From the NCBI GenBank assembly GCA_019118325.1, contig DWZE01000085.1, positions 1-64,000 of the forward strand: a stretch of 64,000 nt of DNA, written 5' to 3'. The position numbers were made by a program, and so were the translations under genes. This document shows, piece after piece, positions 1 through 8,339 of this stretch; position 1 is the first letter of the stretch, and each line of letters opens with the position of its first letter. The stretch comes from Candidatus Bacteroides intestinavium (GTDB lineage Bacteria; Bacteroidota; Bacteroidia; Bacteroidales; Bacteroidaceae). Under the pieces are notes generated by a model. It was not told the DNA's origin, searched no databases, and was given only the letters and a program-made list of their open reading frames with translations.

Positions 1-447
1 GCCGGATTGTCCAACACCGCTTTCGCCGGGAATGCCGCCCAACAACGCTTTGCCTACAACACGGAAGAAACCGGGAATGCCGAAATCCAATATGTATATA
101 AGGTGTCGGCAGACGGCCAATATCTCAGCCATCACCTGAAGTACCGCTGCACCTACGACGGTCACCGCAGACTTTTGATGAAGGAAATCCTTCGCTGGGA
201 CGATGCCTCCGCCAAGTATTGTCCGGCATATGCCTTGCGTTACGCTTACGAGGGCGGTGCCGTCACCGTGGAGTGCGCCCGCTGGCGTGCGGAAGACCAA
301 GCTTATACGGATGTCCGCGAGAAGGCGGTCTATGCGCCCGATGCCTACGGCTTGACCTACCAGGCTTACGAGTATGATGCCGAGAGCGGCGCCTGGCTGC
401 TGACCGGTGAGCACGAGGTGGATGCCGCGTTGCTGGCGGGACGTTGA
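1..447 (+). CDS. DUF3836-like secreted protein, C-terminal part
   Basis: The reading frame is open from the first base, so the 5' end lies outside the window; 148 codons are visible. The TTG at position 7 is not a convincing start. The visible part is built of short beta-rich lines with YVY, YAYEGG and YEYDAESGAW patterns, like the repeated strands of the small secreted DUF3836 family of Bacteroides. No catalytic motif is visible. The function is unknown; members are usually exported, but the signal peptide would be outside the window. A terminator follows the stop codon. The family call is by resemblance. Confidence 0.55.
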   Translation, partial: AGLSNTAFAGNAAQQRFAYNTEETGNAEIQYVYKVSADGQYLSHHLKYRCTYDGHRRLLMKEILRWDDASAKYCPAYALRYAYEGGAVTVECARWRAEDQAYTDVREKAVYAPDAYGLTYQAYEYDAESGAWLLTGEHEVDAALLAGR

Positions 448-477
448 TTCGCTCTGATTCTCTCTTAAAAAAGGCGG

Positions 478-516
478 GGGATTCTTTGGCGCGAGCCGGG
501 GAATCCCTTATTTTTG
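478..516 (+). terminator. Rho-independent terminator of the first gene
   Basis: GGGATTC (478-484) pairs with GAATCCC (501-507) and is followed by a T-rich run. The T run overlaps the next promoter. Confidence 0.5.
509..516 (+). promoter_or_regulatory. -7 promoter box (TATTTTTG) of the sensor kinase
   Basis: The sequence matches the Bacteroides TAnnTTTG -7 box and lies 27 bases upstream of the start codon at 543. Confidence 0.5.
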
Positions 517-542
517 CGCCGTTGTAAATCGGATGGAATAGG

Positions 543-2771
543 ATGAAGATAAAGACCACTGTCTGGCTTTCGGTATGCGCGTTGATAGTTCTCTTTCAAG
601 GGGCCGGGGCCTGGTATGCCTATCGTGCGTTGGCCGAGAAGACCGACAAGGCGTTGAAAACCGCTTTCCGCAAGGCTTTCGACCTGACAGTCGATGAGCA
701 GCTCAATGCCCTTCCTTTTCCCGACGGCACGGTCACGCACACGCTCTTGGCTGATCCTGCCTATCTGCAAGATGAAGAGTTTTATAGTTTCTATACTTCG
801 CAGCAGACCTCCGCCATCTTGCAGGATGCTTACGGACAGCCGGAAATCTCGCTCGACTCCTTGCGCCTGAAGCTGGAAAACGAATTGCGTTATGACGGTG
901 TGGAGGGGGAAGTTGTTATCCGTAAATTCGATGTGCACACGGGCGAGACCTTACAGCGGTCGCCCGCCCGGCCTGAGAGGCATGTGCCGGGCCTGTATGC
1001 GGTTTCCGAGAAAGCTTATTTGCACGAAGCGAGGGGCATTGCCGTAGAGGCGCAGTTCTGTCTGCCTTTTTACCAGGGCTATATGGGGCGGATGCTCCTG
1101 TTCTATATGGCCACGTTGGGGCTGGCCTTGGCGGTCATTATTCCTTTTGTCATCCGCACCCGCAGGTTGCAGCAGGAGCAGAAGGCCATCGACGGGCAAC
1201 GGCTGGAGTTCTATCGGCAGGCCAAGGAGATGGAAAGGCCTGTCAGTCAGTTGAAGGCTGACCTGGAAGCCGCCCGTTGGGGGCAGGCTCATGAAGTGGC
1301 CGGAGAGATGCTGGCTGCTACGGAAACGACTTTAACGCATGCCAAACAGAAAGACGACCGGGCGCATCGGGGCCATCGGCGCTTTTCTCTTTATTGGCTG
1401 TTGTCGGCTTGTGTCAGTTCTTTGCTGCTTACCTCTCTTTGGAGTTACTACATTGGGCGGGAGCAGCGTGTGTCCTTGGCGCACGAGGTGCAGGTCTGCT
1501 TCGAAGGGGCGTTTGTGGCAGAAAGCGCGGTGCGTTATCAGCATTTGATAGATTCACTTCCGTCCCATCCGCGGATGAAGTCGGCTGCACCTTTCCTCTT
1601 TTCCCAGTGGGATTCTTTAGTCAGGCTTGGGAAGGGAAATGACTGGTTTTCTTCTGCCTTTGTCCGTCGGGGCGGCATGAACATGGGCGAAAATGCCCGC
1701 GTTCGCCGTGCCTACAACAACCAAGAGATTTTCCTGGATGCTCATTGCCCGTATGTTCCGTTGGACAGTCTCCGGATGGATTCGCTTTTCAATGCCCGTT
1801 TGCTGGCGGAAGGTTTGCCGGGCGGGTATATCCGTTTTTTCGAGGGAGTTTCCGATAGCCTTGTGGGGCAGGCATCGGGGATGATTCGTTTAGGAATGGA
1901 TCTGGTCACCCGTCCAGTTTCCGTCACCAATGACCGGACGCGCTGGATGGAGGGGGTTGTGGCTTTCCCGGAGTCTTACATTTTCCGTTCGGTATGGTAT
2001 CTGTTCGTTTCTTTGCGGCTGATTACGCTCTTTACGCTGGCCGGCCTCGTCGGTTTATGGTATGTAGGGCGTCGTCTGCGCAAGTTGGGGCAGTTCCGTG
2101 AAGATTTTACCTATTCCATGATACATGATATGAAGTCGCCTCTGCAGTCTGTCCTTATGGGGACTCAGGTCATGGCGAGCGGACGTCTGGCGGATAAGCC
2201 CGAACGTGCCCGGGGAATGCTGCGGGCCATGACCGACGAGTGCGACCACCTGCTGACCCTCTCCAACCGCGTCGTGACGCTGACGCAGATGGAGCGTGGC
2301 GAACTGGAGTTGCACAAGACCGCTGTCGTGCTCCGTCCCTTGCTGGACGACCTGTCCGGGAAATTCCGTCTGAAAGCCCCGAAACCCGTGGTCTTCGAGG
2401 TGGATTGCCCGTCGGACTTCCGGGTTACGGCGGATGCCTTCTGCCTGCGCGAGGTGCTCTCCAACCTGATAGACAATGCCATCAAATACTCCCGCGAGGA
2501 GGTGTCCATCCGGCTTTCTGCGGAATCGGGAGCGGACGGTGGCGTGGTTATCCGGGTGCGGGACAATGGCATCGGCATTCCTCCGCGTGAACAGCAGCGC
2601 ATCTTCGGCAAGTTCGAGCGTGTGGCTTCGGGCAGCCGTGCCACGGGAGCTTCGGGCTTCGGCTTGGGATTGAACTTCGTGTGGCAGGTGGTGCGGGCGC
2701 ACGGCGGCAGGGTAGAGGTGCGGAGCGACGGGATGAGTTACAGCGAGTTCGCGGTGGTATTGCCCGGCTGA
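543..2771 (+). CDS. Hybrid-topology sensor histidine kinase with duplicated sensor half
   Basis: This 742-residue inner-membrane kinase has four predicted membrane segments (about 7-26, 183-203, 283-303 and 484-507), giving two periplasmic domains instead of the usual one. The C-terminal half is a normal HisKA/HATPase unit: H-box HDMKSPL with His528, N-box NLIDNAIKYS near 641, G1 DNGIGIP near 674 and G2 GFGLGL near 705. The cytoplasmic stretch between TM2 and TM3 (about 205-275) resembles the DHp helix pair, with KEMERPVSQL aligning to HDMKSPLQSV so that Lys228 takes the place of the histidine. The first half therefore looks like a duplicated kinase that lost its ATPase domain and phospho-acceptor. 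No response regulator adjoins it within the window; one could lie upstream of position 1. The ligand is unknown. Confidence 0.85.
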   Translation: MKIKTTVWLSVCALIVLFQGAGAWYAYRALAEKTDKALKTAFRKAFDLTVDEQLNALPFPDGTVTHTLLADPAYLQDEEFYSFYTSQQTSAILQDAYGQPEISLDSLRLKLENELRYDGVEGEVVIRKFDVHTGETLQRSPARPERHVPGLYAVSEKAYLHEARGIAVEAQFCLPFYQGYMGRMLLFYMATLGLALAVIIPFVIRTRRLQQEQKAIDGQRLEFYRQAKEMERPVSQLKADLEAARWGQAHEVAGEMLAATETTLTHAKQKDDRAHRGHRRFSLYWLLSACVSSLLLTSLWSYYIGREQRVSLAHEVQVCFEGAFVAESAVRYQHLIDSLPSHPRMKSAAPFLFSQWDSLVRLGKGNDWFSSAFVRRGGMNMGENARVRRAYNNQEIFLDAHCPYVPLDSLRMDSLFNARLLAEGLPGGYIRFFEGVSDSLVGQASGMIRLGMDLVTRPVSVTNDRTRWMEGVVAFPESYIFRSVWYLFVSLRLITLFTLAGLVGLWYVGRRLRKLGQFREDFTYSMIHDMKSPLQSVLMGTQVMASGRLADKPERARGMLRAMTDECDHLLTLSNRVVTLTQMERGELELHKTAVVLRPLLDDLSGKFRLKAPKPVVFEVDCPSDFRVTADAFCLREVLSNLIDNAIKYSREEVSIRLSAESGADGGVVIRVRDNGIGIPPREQQRIFGKFERVASGSRATGASGFGLGLNFVWQVVRAHGGRVEVRSDGMSYSEFAVVLPG

Positions 2772-2783
2772 TTTTAGGGAGGT

Positions 2784-3059
2784 TTATCCGAACAAGTCGC
2801 TATGCGTACCGGTATCGATGAAAGTCAATATTAGTTCCTCTTCACGGGGCAACCATACCGACAGCCAGTCAGGTTGCAAATGGCATACCCGATAACCTGT
2901 ATATTTGCCTGATAGTTTGTGAGGCCTGTATTCGGGAGGGAGGGTGCCTGTCTGGCGCAGGATTTCAACGGCAGTGGCAAAGACTTCCACGTTTAAGCCA
3001 CGTTTAATGCAACGCTTGAACGAGCGTTTGAAACGGTTGGTGTATTCGATTTCCCACAT
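2784..3059 (-). CDS. YafQ-family type II toxin (mRNA interferase)
   Basis: This is a 91-residue RelE-superfamily toxin. It carries the YafQ hallmarks: a basic N-terminal helix (RFKRSFKRCIKRG), HKLSGKYTGYRVCHLQPDW in the middle, and the C-terminal TGTHSDLF motif with the catalytic-type histidine. Family members cleave mRNA on the ribosome unless held by their antitoxin. It lies four bases downstream of the antitoxin stop codon on the minus strand, and the pair forms a two-gene operon. The length is normal and nothing is broken. Confidence 0.88.
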   Translation of the reverse strand: MWEIEYTNRFKRSFKRCIKRGLNVEVFATAVEILRQTGTLPPEYRPHKLSGKYTGYRVCHLQPDWLSVWLPREEELILTFIDTGTHSDLFG

Positions 3060-3063
3060 GGTT

Positions 3064-3294
3064 TCATTCCATCAGTTGTTTCATCAAGTCCGCCGTATCC
3101 TTGGCGCGGTGCACATGGCCTTCCTGATAATCCTCAATGGCAAGATCCAGGCCGTTCTTTTCTGCTCTTGCTTTGGCGCGTGTTTCCTGTTTTAGTTTCT
3201 TCAGGAAGCGTTGCAGGGTCAACATGGCGCTGTCATCGTTCATCAGGGTGGCGATGTCACGCAATACAGATGCTCTCAAATCAATGGCTGTCAT
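3064..3294 (-). CDS. Antitoxin partner of the YafQ-like toxin
   Basis: This 76-residue, charged, helical protein sits just upstream of the YafQ toxin in the same operon. The start at 3294 (MTAIDLRASVLRD) is preferred over the longer frame beginning at 3321, because AGAAAGGA lies about nine bases upstream of 3294. The N-terminal MTAIDLRASVLRDI resembles RelB/DinJ-type or related dimerisation/DNA-binding starts, but I cannot fix the family. Such antitoxins usually repress their own promoter. The toxin-binding role is inferred from gene order. Confidence 0.75.
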   Translation of the reverse strand: MTAIDLRASVLRDIATLMNDDSAMLTLQRFLKKLKQETRAKARAEKNGLDLAIEDYQEGHVHRAKDTADLMKQLME

Positions 3295-3332
3295 AATATA
3301 TATCCTTTCTGTCTGAAACATGTATCCGATGG

Positions 3333-3340
3333 CAAAGGTA
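3333..3340 (-). promoter_or_regulatory. -7 promoter box (TACCTTTG) of the YafQ module
   Basis: A TAnnTTTG match on the minus strand, about 39 bases upstream of the antitoxin start at 3294. Confidence 0.5.
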
Positions 3341-3519
3341 CTAAAGAATATCGTATAAACCTAACCTTGGCCGACATTCCTTTCGGGGCCGGAAATCAAA
3401 GCCATGCTTAAACGACGGAGGGATATGAGGGATTAGTCCGCTCCGATGACACCTAGTGTCAATCGCATGGTTGAAGAATATGGAAGAGGAAGAGGTATTG
3501 GTATATCGTTTTTTTATGC

Positions 3520-3527
3520 TATCTTTG
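3520..3527 (+). promoter_or_regulatory. -7 promoter box (TATCTTTG) of the PASTA gene
   Basis: A TAnnTTTG match 35 bases upstream of the start at 3563. It probably drives the PASTA-rluD-ddl run. Confidence 0.55.
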
Positions 3528-3562
3528 CCGCCATATAAACCGAATGCATTGATTATCGAATT

Positions 3563-4213
3563 ATGACGATAAAGGATTTCTTCTCTTTCCGCGCCAACCG
3601 CTTCTTCTGGCTGAACATCCTGGCCATGCCCGTGGTGCTGATTATCGGGGTGTTCGCCACGCTGCGGTGGCTGGACGCCTATACACGCCACGGCGAGGGC
3701 GTCATCGTGCCCGACGTGAAGCATAAATCCCTGCCCGAAGCCCTGCGCACGCTGGAGGCCGAGGGCCTGCAGGGACAGGTTACAGACTCCACCTACGTCA
3801 AGACCCTGCCGCCGGGCTGTGTGCTGGACTATAATCCGCCGGTGAACCAGAAAGTGAAGAAAGGACGCATCGTCTACCTGACCGTCAACACGCTGAACGT
3901 CCCCCTGATGGAACTGCCCGACGTGGCGGACAACAGCTCCCTGCGCGAGGCCGAGGCCCGCCTGCTGGCCGCCGGGTTCAAGCTGATGCCCAACGACACC
4001 GTGCCCGGCGAGAAAGACTGGGTCTACGGCGTGAAACTGGCGGGCCGTGTCCTGGGCCAGCGGGAGCGGGTGCCACAGGGGGCTTACCTCACGATTGTGG
4101 TGGGCGACGGACGCTCGCATACCGAGATACAGGTGGACACGACGACGATTTCCATCCAAGACCCGGCCTCCGAAGTGGAAGAGACGGGCGCGGCAGACGA
4201 ATCATGGTTCTGA
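3563..4213 (+). CDS. PASTA-domain membrane protein
   Basis: The protein has 216 residues: a short cytoplasmic N-terminus, one membrane anchor (about 14-37) and then an extracytoplasmic part with two PASTA units. The first begins near VIVPDVKHKSLPEA and the second near MELPDVADNSSLREA; each has the alternating helix-strand layout ending in a VYLTVN or LTIVVG strand. PASTA domains bind peptidoglycan stem peptides or muropeptides. No kinase or transpeptidase domain is attached, as is usual for this small Bacteroidetes type. It lies directly upstream of an RluD-type gene and ddl, a common order in the phylum, which fits a cell-wall role. Confidence 0.88.
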   Translation: MTIKDFFSFRANRFFWLNILAMPVVLIIGVFATLRWLDAYTRHGEGVIVPDVKHKSLPEALRTLEAEGLQGQVTDSTYVKTLPPGCVLDYNPPVNQKVKKGRIVYLTVNTLNVPLMELPDVADNSSLREAEARLLAAGFKLMPNDTVPGEKDWVYGVKLAGRVLGQRERVPQGAYLTIVVGDGRSHTEIQVDTTTISIQDPASEVEETGAADESWF

Positions 4214-4240
4214 CTTATCCATTTAAATGAAGGACGAAGT

Positions 4241-5332
4241 ATGAAGGACGAAGAATGGGCAGACGACCTGCAGGACGGACTGACGGACGAGGAACTGGAC
4301 GAACTGGAACCTACCGCCGCTGGCGACGGGGCACAACTCTACGAACACTTCCGCGTGGTGGTGGACAAGGGGCAGGACATGGTGCGCGTGGACAAGTACC
4401 TCTTTGACCGCATCCAGAACGCCTCGCGCAACCGCATCCAGAAGGCCGCCGATGCCGGCTTCGTACAGGCCAACGGACGCCCCGTGAAGTGCAGCTACCG
4501 CGTGAAGCCCCTGGACGTCATCACCCTCTCGATGGACCGCCCGCCCTACGAGAACGACATCACCCCGGAGGACATCCCCCTGGACATCGTCTATGAGGAC
4601 GACGACGTGCTGGTGGTCAACAAGCCTGCGGGCCTCGTGGTGCATCCCGGCCACGGCAACTGGCACGGCACGCTGGTCAACGCCATCGCCTGGCACCTGA
4701 AGGACAATCCCCGCTACGATGCCAACGACCCGCACGTGGGCCTCGTCCACCGCATCGACAAGGACACGTCCGGCCTGCTGGTCGTGGCCAAAACGCCCGA
4801 TGCCAAGACCGCCCTGGGCAACCAGTTCCTGCTGAAGACCACCCGTCGCCGCTACCGTGCCCTGGTGTGGGGCATCGTGGAGAAGGACGAGGGCACCGTC
4901 ACCGCCAACATCGGCCGCGACCCGCGGGACCGCATGCTGATGACCGTCCTGCCCGAAGGCGAGGGACGCCACGCCGTCACCCACTACCGCGTGCTGGAGC
5001 GGCTGGGCTACGTCACCCTCGTGGAGTGCGTACTCGAGACCGGGCGCACCCACCAGATACGTGTTCACATGAAACACATCGGACACACCCTTTTCAACGA
5101 CCAACGCTACGGGGGCCACGAAATCCTGCGCGGCACCCGTTTCGCCAAATACAAACAATTCGTTAACAACTGCTTCGACATCTGTCCGCGGCAGGCCTTG
5201 CACGCCATGACGCTGGGTTTCAAGCATCCCGTCACGGGACAGGAGATGGACTTCACCTGCCCCATTCCCCCCGACATGACCGCGCTGATAGACAAATGGC
5301 GGAGCTACATCAGTAACAGAGACATCGAATGA
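4241..5332 (+). CDS. rluD: RluA/RluD-family 23S rRNA pseudouridine synthase
   Basis: This 363-residue enzyme converts uridine to pseudouridine in rRNA. An acidic N-terminal tail (about 1-35) precedes an S4 RNA-binding domain (about 45-100, with DKYLFDRIQNASRNRIQ). The catalytic domain carries HRIDKDTSGLLVVAK, with His170 and the catalytic Asp173. GRTHQIRVHMKHIGH and a C-terminal LGFKHPVTGQ complete the family pattern. Its stop overlaps the ddl start by four bases. A 13-base duplication upstream creates a five-codon mini-ORF (ATG at 4228) whose TGA overlaps the true start, which could couple initiation. Whether the target is exactly that of E. coli RluD cannot be told from sequence. Confidence 0.92.
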   Translation: MKDEEWADDLQDGLTDEELDELEPTAAGDGAQLYEHFRVVVDKGQDMVRVDKYLFDRIQNASRNRIQKAADAGFVQANGRPVKCSYRVKPLDVITLSMDRPPYENDITPEDIPLDIVYEDDDVLVVNKPAGLVVHPGHGNWHGTLVNAIAWHLKDNPRYDANDPHVGLVHRIDKDTSGLLVVAKTPDAKTALGNQFLLKTTRRRYRALVWGIVEKDEGTVTANIGRDPRDRMLMTVLPEGEGRHAVTHYRVLERLGYVTLVECVLETGRTHQIRVHMKHIGHTLFNDQRYGGHEILRGTRFAKYKQFVNNCFDICPRQALHAMTLGFKHPVTGQEMDFTCPIPPDMTALIDKWRSYISNRDIE

Positions 5333-6300
5333 AACGTACAATCGCCATCGTGGCTGGAGGCGACACCTCCGAGTATGAAGTTTCCCTGCGCAGTGCGCAA
5401 GGCATTTATTCCTTCCTGGACAAGGACAGGTACAACCCCTATATCGTCGTGCTGCACGGCAAGGACTGGCACGTGCAACTGCCGGACGGCACCACGGCCC
5501 CCATCGACCGCAACGACTTCAGCTTCGCGCAGGACGGAAGGAAGACCACCTTCGACTACGCCTACATCATCATCCACGGCACGCCCGGCGAGGACGGACG
5601 CCTGCAAGGCTACTTCGACATGTTGCATTTGCCCTACTCCGGATGCGGCGTGCTGGCCTCGGCCCTGACCTACGACAAGTTTGTGTGCAATCAGTACCTT
5701 AAAGGCTTCGGCGTGCGCGTGGCCGACTCGCTCCTCCTGCGTCGCGGGCAAAGCATCACGGACGAGGACGTTGTCCTGAAGATAGGCCTGCCCTGCTTCA
5801 TCAAGCCCAACCTGGGCGGTTCCAGCTTCGGCGTGACCAAGGTGAAGACTTCGGAGCAGATACAGCCCGCCATCGCCAAGGCGTTTGCCGAAGCACCCGA
5901 GGTCATGGTGGAAGCCTTCATGGACGGCATGGAAATTACCTGCGGCTGCTATATGACGGCCCGGGGCAGTATGGTCCTGCCCGTCACCGAGGTAGTGTCC
6001 CACCATGAGTACTTCGATTACGACGCCAAGTACAAAGGCGATTCGGACGAAATCACCCCCGCCCGCATCCCCGACGAACTGCGCGACCGCGTGCAGAAAC
6101 TGACGGCCGCCATCTACCATTTCGTGGGTGCCCGGGGCATCATCCGCGTGGACTACATCATCACCGAAGGCACCAAAATCAACCTGCTGGAGGTGAACAC
6201 CACACCCGGCATGACTGCCACCAGCTTCATTCCCCAGCAGGTGCGCGCCGCCGGGCTGGATATCAAGGATGTCATGACAGAAATCATTGAGAATGATTAG
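5329..6300 (+). CDS. ddl: D-alanine--D-alanine ligase
   Basis: A 323-residue ATP-grasp enzyme that joins two D-alanines for the peptidoglycan stem peptide in the cytoplasm. Visible marks are the N-terminal GGDTSEYEVSLRSA, the glycine-rich GGSSFGV loop in the middle, EITCGC in the second ATP-grasp lobe, and the C-terminal metal and product site LEVNTTPGMTATSF. It overlaps the pseudouridine synthase by ATGA, so the two are translationally coupled. The length is typical. A strong inverted-repeat element begins at its last base. Confidence 0.95.
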   Translation: MKRTIAIVAGGDTSEYEVSLRSAQGIYSFLDKDRYNPYIVVLHGKDWHVQLPDGTTAPIDRNDFSFAQDGRKTTFDYAYIIIHGTPGEDGRLQGYFDMLHLPYSGCGVLASALTYDKFVCNQYLKGFGVRVADSLLLRRGQSITDEDVVLKIGLPCFIKPNLGGSSFGVTKVKTSEQIQPAIAKAFAEAPEVMVEAFMDGMEITCGCYMTARGSMVLPVTEVVSHHEYFDYDAKYKGDSDEITPARIPDELRDRVQKLTAAIYHFVGARGIIRVDYIITEGTKINLLEVNTTPGMTATSFIPQQVRAAGLDIKDVMTEIIEND

Positions 6301-6410
6301 TGTTTAGGGATTAGTGATTAGTAGCTGTCAAACTCTACCCCCTAAATACTAATCACTAATCCTTAAACACTAATCCCTAAACGTAATCACTAACCCCTAA
6401 AAATGCTCCC
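6300..6410. repeat. ATTAGTGATTAG inverted-repeat element downstream of ddl
   Basis: A 24-bp arm (6300-6323) pairs with 6347-6370 with one mismatch across a 23-base loop, followed by two more partial copies of the right arm. The arms are made of tandem ATTAGTG/CACTAAT words. Similar elements occur at 36941-37062 and, in a variant, at 49396-49513. It may act as a terminator or mRNA 3'-end structure. Confidence 0.75.
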
Positions 6411-6412
6411 TC

Positions 6413-7561
6413 ATGAACCAGGAATTCGACGAAATCCGTCCTTATTATGATGAAGAGCTTCCCGCCGTCTACGAGGAACTGATAGCCGACCCCGCCTTTC
6501 GTCAAGTAGCCGGGGCCGCCATGCCCGACTTGCCCTTTGACCGCCTGGCTGCCCTGATGCGCAGCTGCAAGACCAAACAGGACTTCCAGGTGAACATCTG
6601 CTATAACATCCTGAAGCGCATTATCCGCGAGGCCACGCAGGGCGTCACCTTTGATAACTCCGCCCAACCGGACCGCGGGAGTGCCTATACCTATGTGTCC
6701 AACCACCGTGACATTGTGCTCGACTCCGGCTTCCTCTCGCTGATGCTCGTGGAGCAAGGACAGGACACGGTGGAAATCGCCATCGGCGACAACCTCCTTA
6801 TCTATCCGTGGATCAAGAAGCTGGTGCGCATCAACAAGTCCTTCATCGTGCAGCGCGCTCTCACCATGCGCCAGATGTTGGAAGCCTCCGCACGCATGTC
6901 AAGGTATATGCACCACACCATCCGCGACAAACACCAGTCCATCTGGATAGCCCAGCGCGAAGGCCGCGCCAAGGACTCCAGCGACCGCACGCAGGAGAGC
7001 ATCCTCAAGATGATGGCCATGGCCGGCGAGGGCGACATCATCAGCCGCCTGCAGGAGATGAACATCGTCCCCTTGGCCATCTCCTACGAATACGACCCCT
7101 GCGATTACCTCAAGGCCCGCGAATTCCAACAGAAGCGCGACAACCCCGACTACAAGAAAACCACCGCCGACGACCTGCTGAACATGCAGACCGGCCTGCT
7201 GGGCTACAAAGGCCGCGTACACCTCTGCACCGCTCCCTGCATCAACGACCAGTTGGAGGCTCTGGACCGCTCGCTGCCCAAACAGGAACTCTTTCTCCGT
7301 GCCGCCGGGCTGGTGGACCGCGGCATCTTCGCCAACTACCGCCTCTATCCCAACAACTATGCGGCTGCCGACCTGCTGGAGGGAGGCAATCGCTTCGCCT
7401 CACACTACACTGCGGAGGACAAGCGGCACTTCACGGACTACGTGGCGCGCCAGCTGGCCCGCATCGACCTGCCCGGCAAGGACGAGGTTTTCCTGCGCGA
7501 GAAGCTTCTGCTGATGTATGCCAACCCCCTGCGTAACCAACTGAACACCGACAACCGATGA
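6413..7561 (+). CDS. Membrane-associated acyltransferase (PlsC-like)
   Basis: This 382-residue protein has the glycerolipid acyltransferase signature HX4D as NHRDIVLDS (His98, Asp103), followed by an FIVQR block and the acceptor-binding block REGRAKDSSDRTQ. It probably moves an acyl chain onto a glycerophosphate or another lipid head group at the inner membrane. It is longer than classical PlsC (about 240), with an extra N-terminal helical domain (1-85) and a C-terminal extension, as in a Bacteroidetes 1-acyl-sn-glycerol-3-phosphate acyltransferase-like family. It overlaps the next lipoprotein gene by four bases. The exact substrate is unknown. Confidence 0.85.
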   Translation: MNQEFDEIRPYYDEELPAVYEELIADPAFRQVAGAAMPDLPFDRLAALMRSCKTKQDFQVNICYNILKRIIREATQGVTFDNSAQPDRGSAYTYVSNHRDIVLDSGFLSLMLVEQGQDTVEIAIGDNLLIYPWIKKLVRINKSFIVQRALTMRQMLEASARMSRYMHHTIRDKHQSIWIAQREGRAKDSSDRTQESILKMMAMAGEGDIISRLQEMNIVPLAISYEYDPCDYLKAREFQQKRDNPDYKKTTADDLLNMQTGLLGYKGRVHLCTAPCINDQLEALDRSLPKQELFLRAAGLVDRGIFANYRLYPNNYAAADLLEGGNRFASHYTAEDKRHFTDYVARQLARIDLPGKDEVFLREKLLLMYANPLRNQLNTDNR

Positions 7562-8241
7562 AGAAGCCTGCCCACAACCTGCTCACCGCGTTCCTCCTGC
7601 TGTGGCTGACGGGGCTGATGACCGCCTGCGGCGGGGATGATTATCATTATCCTGACATCTTCCAGGAGTACCTGACTGCCCACAGCGGTGCAGACGGCCG
7701 CCTGCAGACGGTCCTGACGGACGACGGTACGTTGTACGACGTGCTGAACGCCGTCACCGCTCCCGACGAGACGCCGGACACCACCCTGCGCATCGTGGCT
7801 AACTACGCTTGTGAGGCGGACGGGGTCGGCGGACAGGGCGTTCGGCTCTATGCGGCACAGACCACAGTGTCTCCCCTGCCTCTTCCGGCTGACCGTTTCG
7901 AGGACGGCATCAAGACCGATCCCGCTTCCGTGCTGAGCATCTGGATGGGCCTGGACTATTTGAACATCGTGTTGGAGGTCAAGACCGGCGGCGGCGACCA
8001 TACCTTCCACTTCGTGGAGGACGAGGTTCGGTGGGATGAAACCGCCGCCCGCCGCGAAGTCTGCCTCTCCCTCTACCATGATGCCGGCGACGACCCGCAA
8101 TACTACACGCGCCGCGCCTATCTCTCCATACCCCTCGCCCAGTACGCCATGGACGATGCGGCAAGCCTGTCCGTCCGCTTCAGCCTGCTCAACTACGAGG
8201 GAGAGGAAGAGAGTTATGTCTTCGAGTACATAGAGCCATAG
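7558..8241 (+). CDS. NigD-like lipoprotein
   Basis: The protein has 227 residues with a lipoprotein signal ending at LMTAC (Cys24). After the lipobox come an acidic GGDDYHYPD segment, a short OB-like beta domain and a C-terminal beta-sandwich half with LNIVLEVKTGGGDHTFHF, the layout of NigD-like proteins of Bacteroides. It would be anchored in the outer membrane or periplasm. The ATGA overlap with the acyltransferase makes it part of that transcript. The biochemical role of the family is unknown. Confidence 0.8.
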   Translation: MKKPAHNLLTAFLLLWLTGLMTACGGDDYHYPDIFQEYLTAHSGADGRLQTVLTDDGTLYDVLNAVTAPDETPDTTLRIVANYACEADGVGGQGVRLYAAQTTVSPLPLPADRFEDGIKTDPASVLSIWMGLDYLNIVLEVKTGGGDHTFHFVEDEVRWDETAARREVCLSLYHDAGDDPQYYTRRAYLSIPLAQYAMDDAASLSVRFSLLNYEGEEESYVFEYIEP

Positions 8242-8339
8242 TCAATCTTTGTCGGGCAATGGCGAATCATTGTAATGACGCTTGTCTTCGGAGAATATTT
8301 TCCTTATTTTCGTGGAACATTAAGAGAACGTAACTATAT

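Noticed and set aside
3295-3562. A gene or RNA in the gap before the PASTA gene
   Set aside because: Only promoter boxes were seen; no frame with start, composition or family support.
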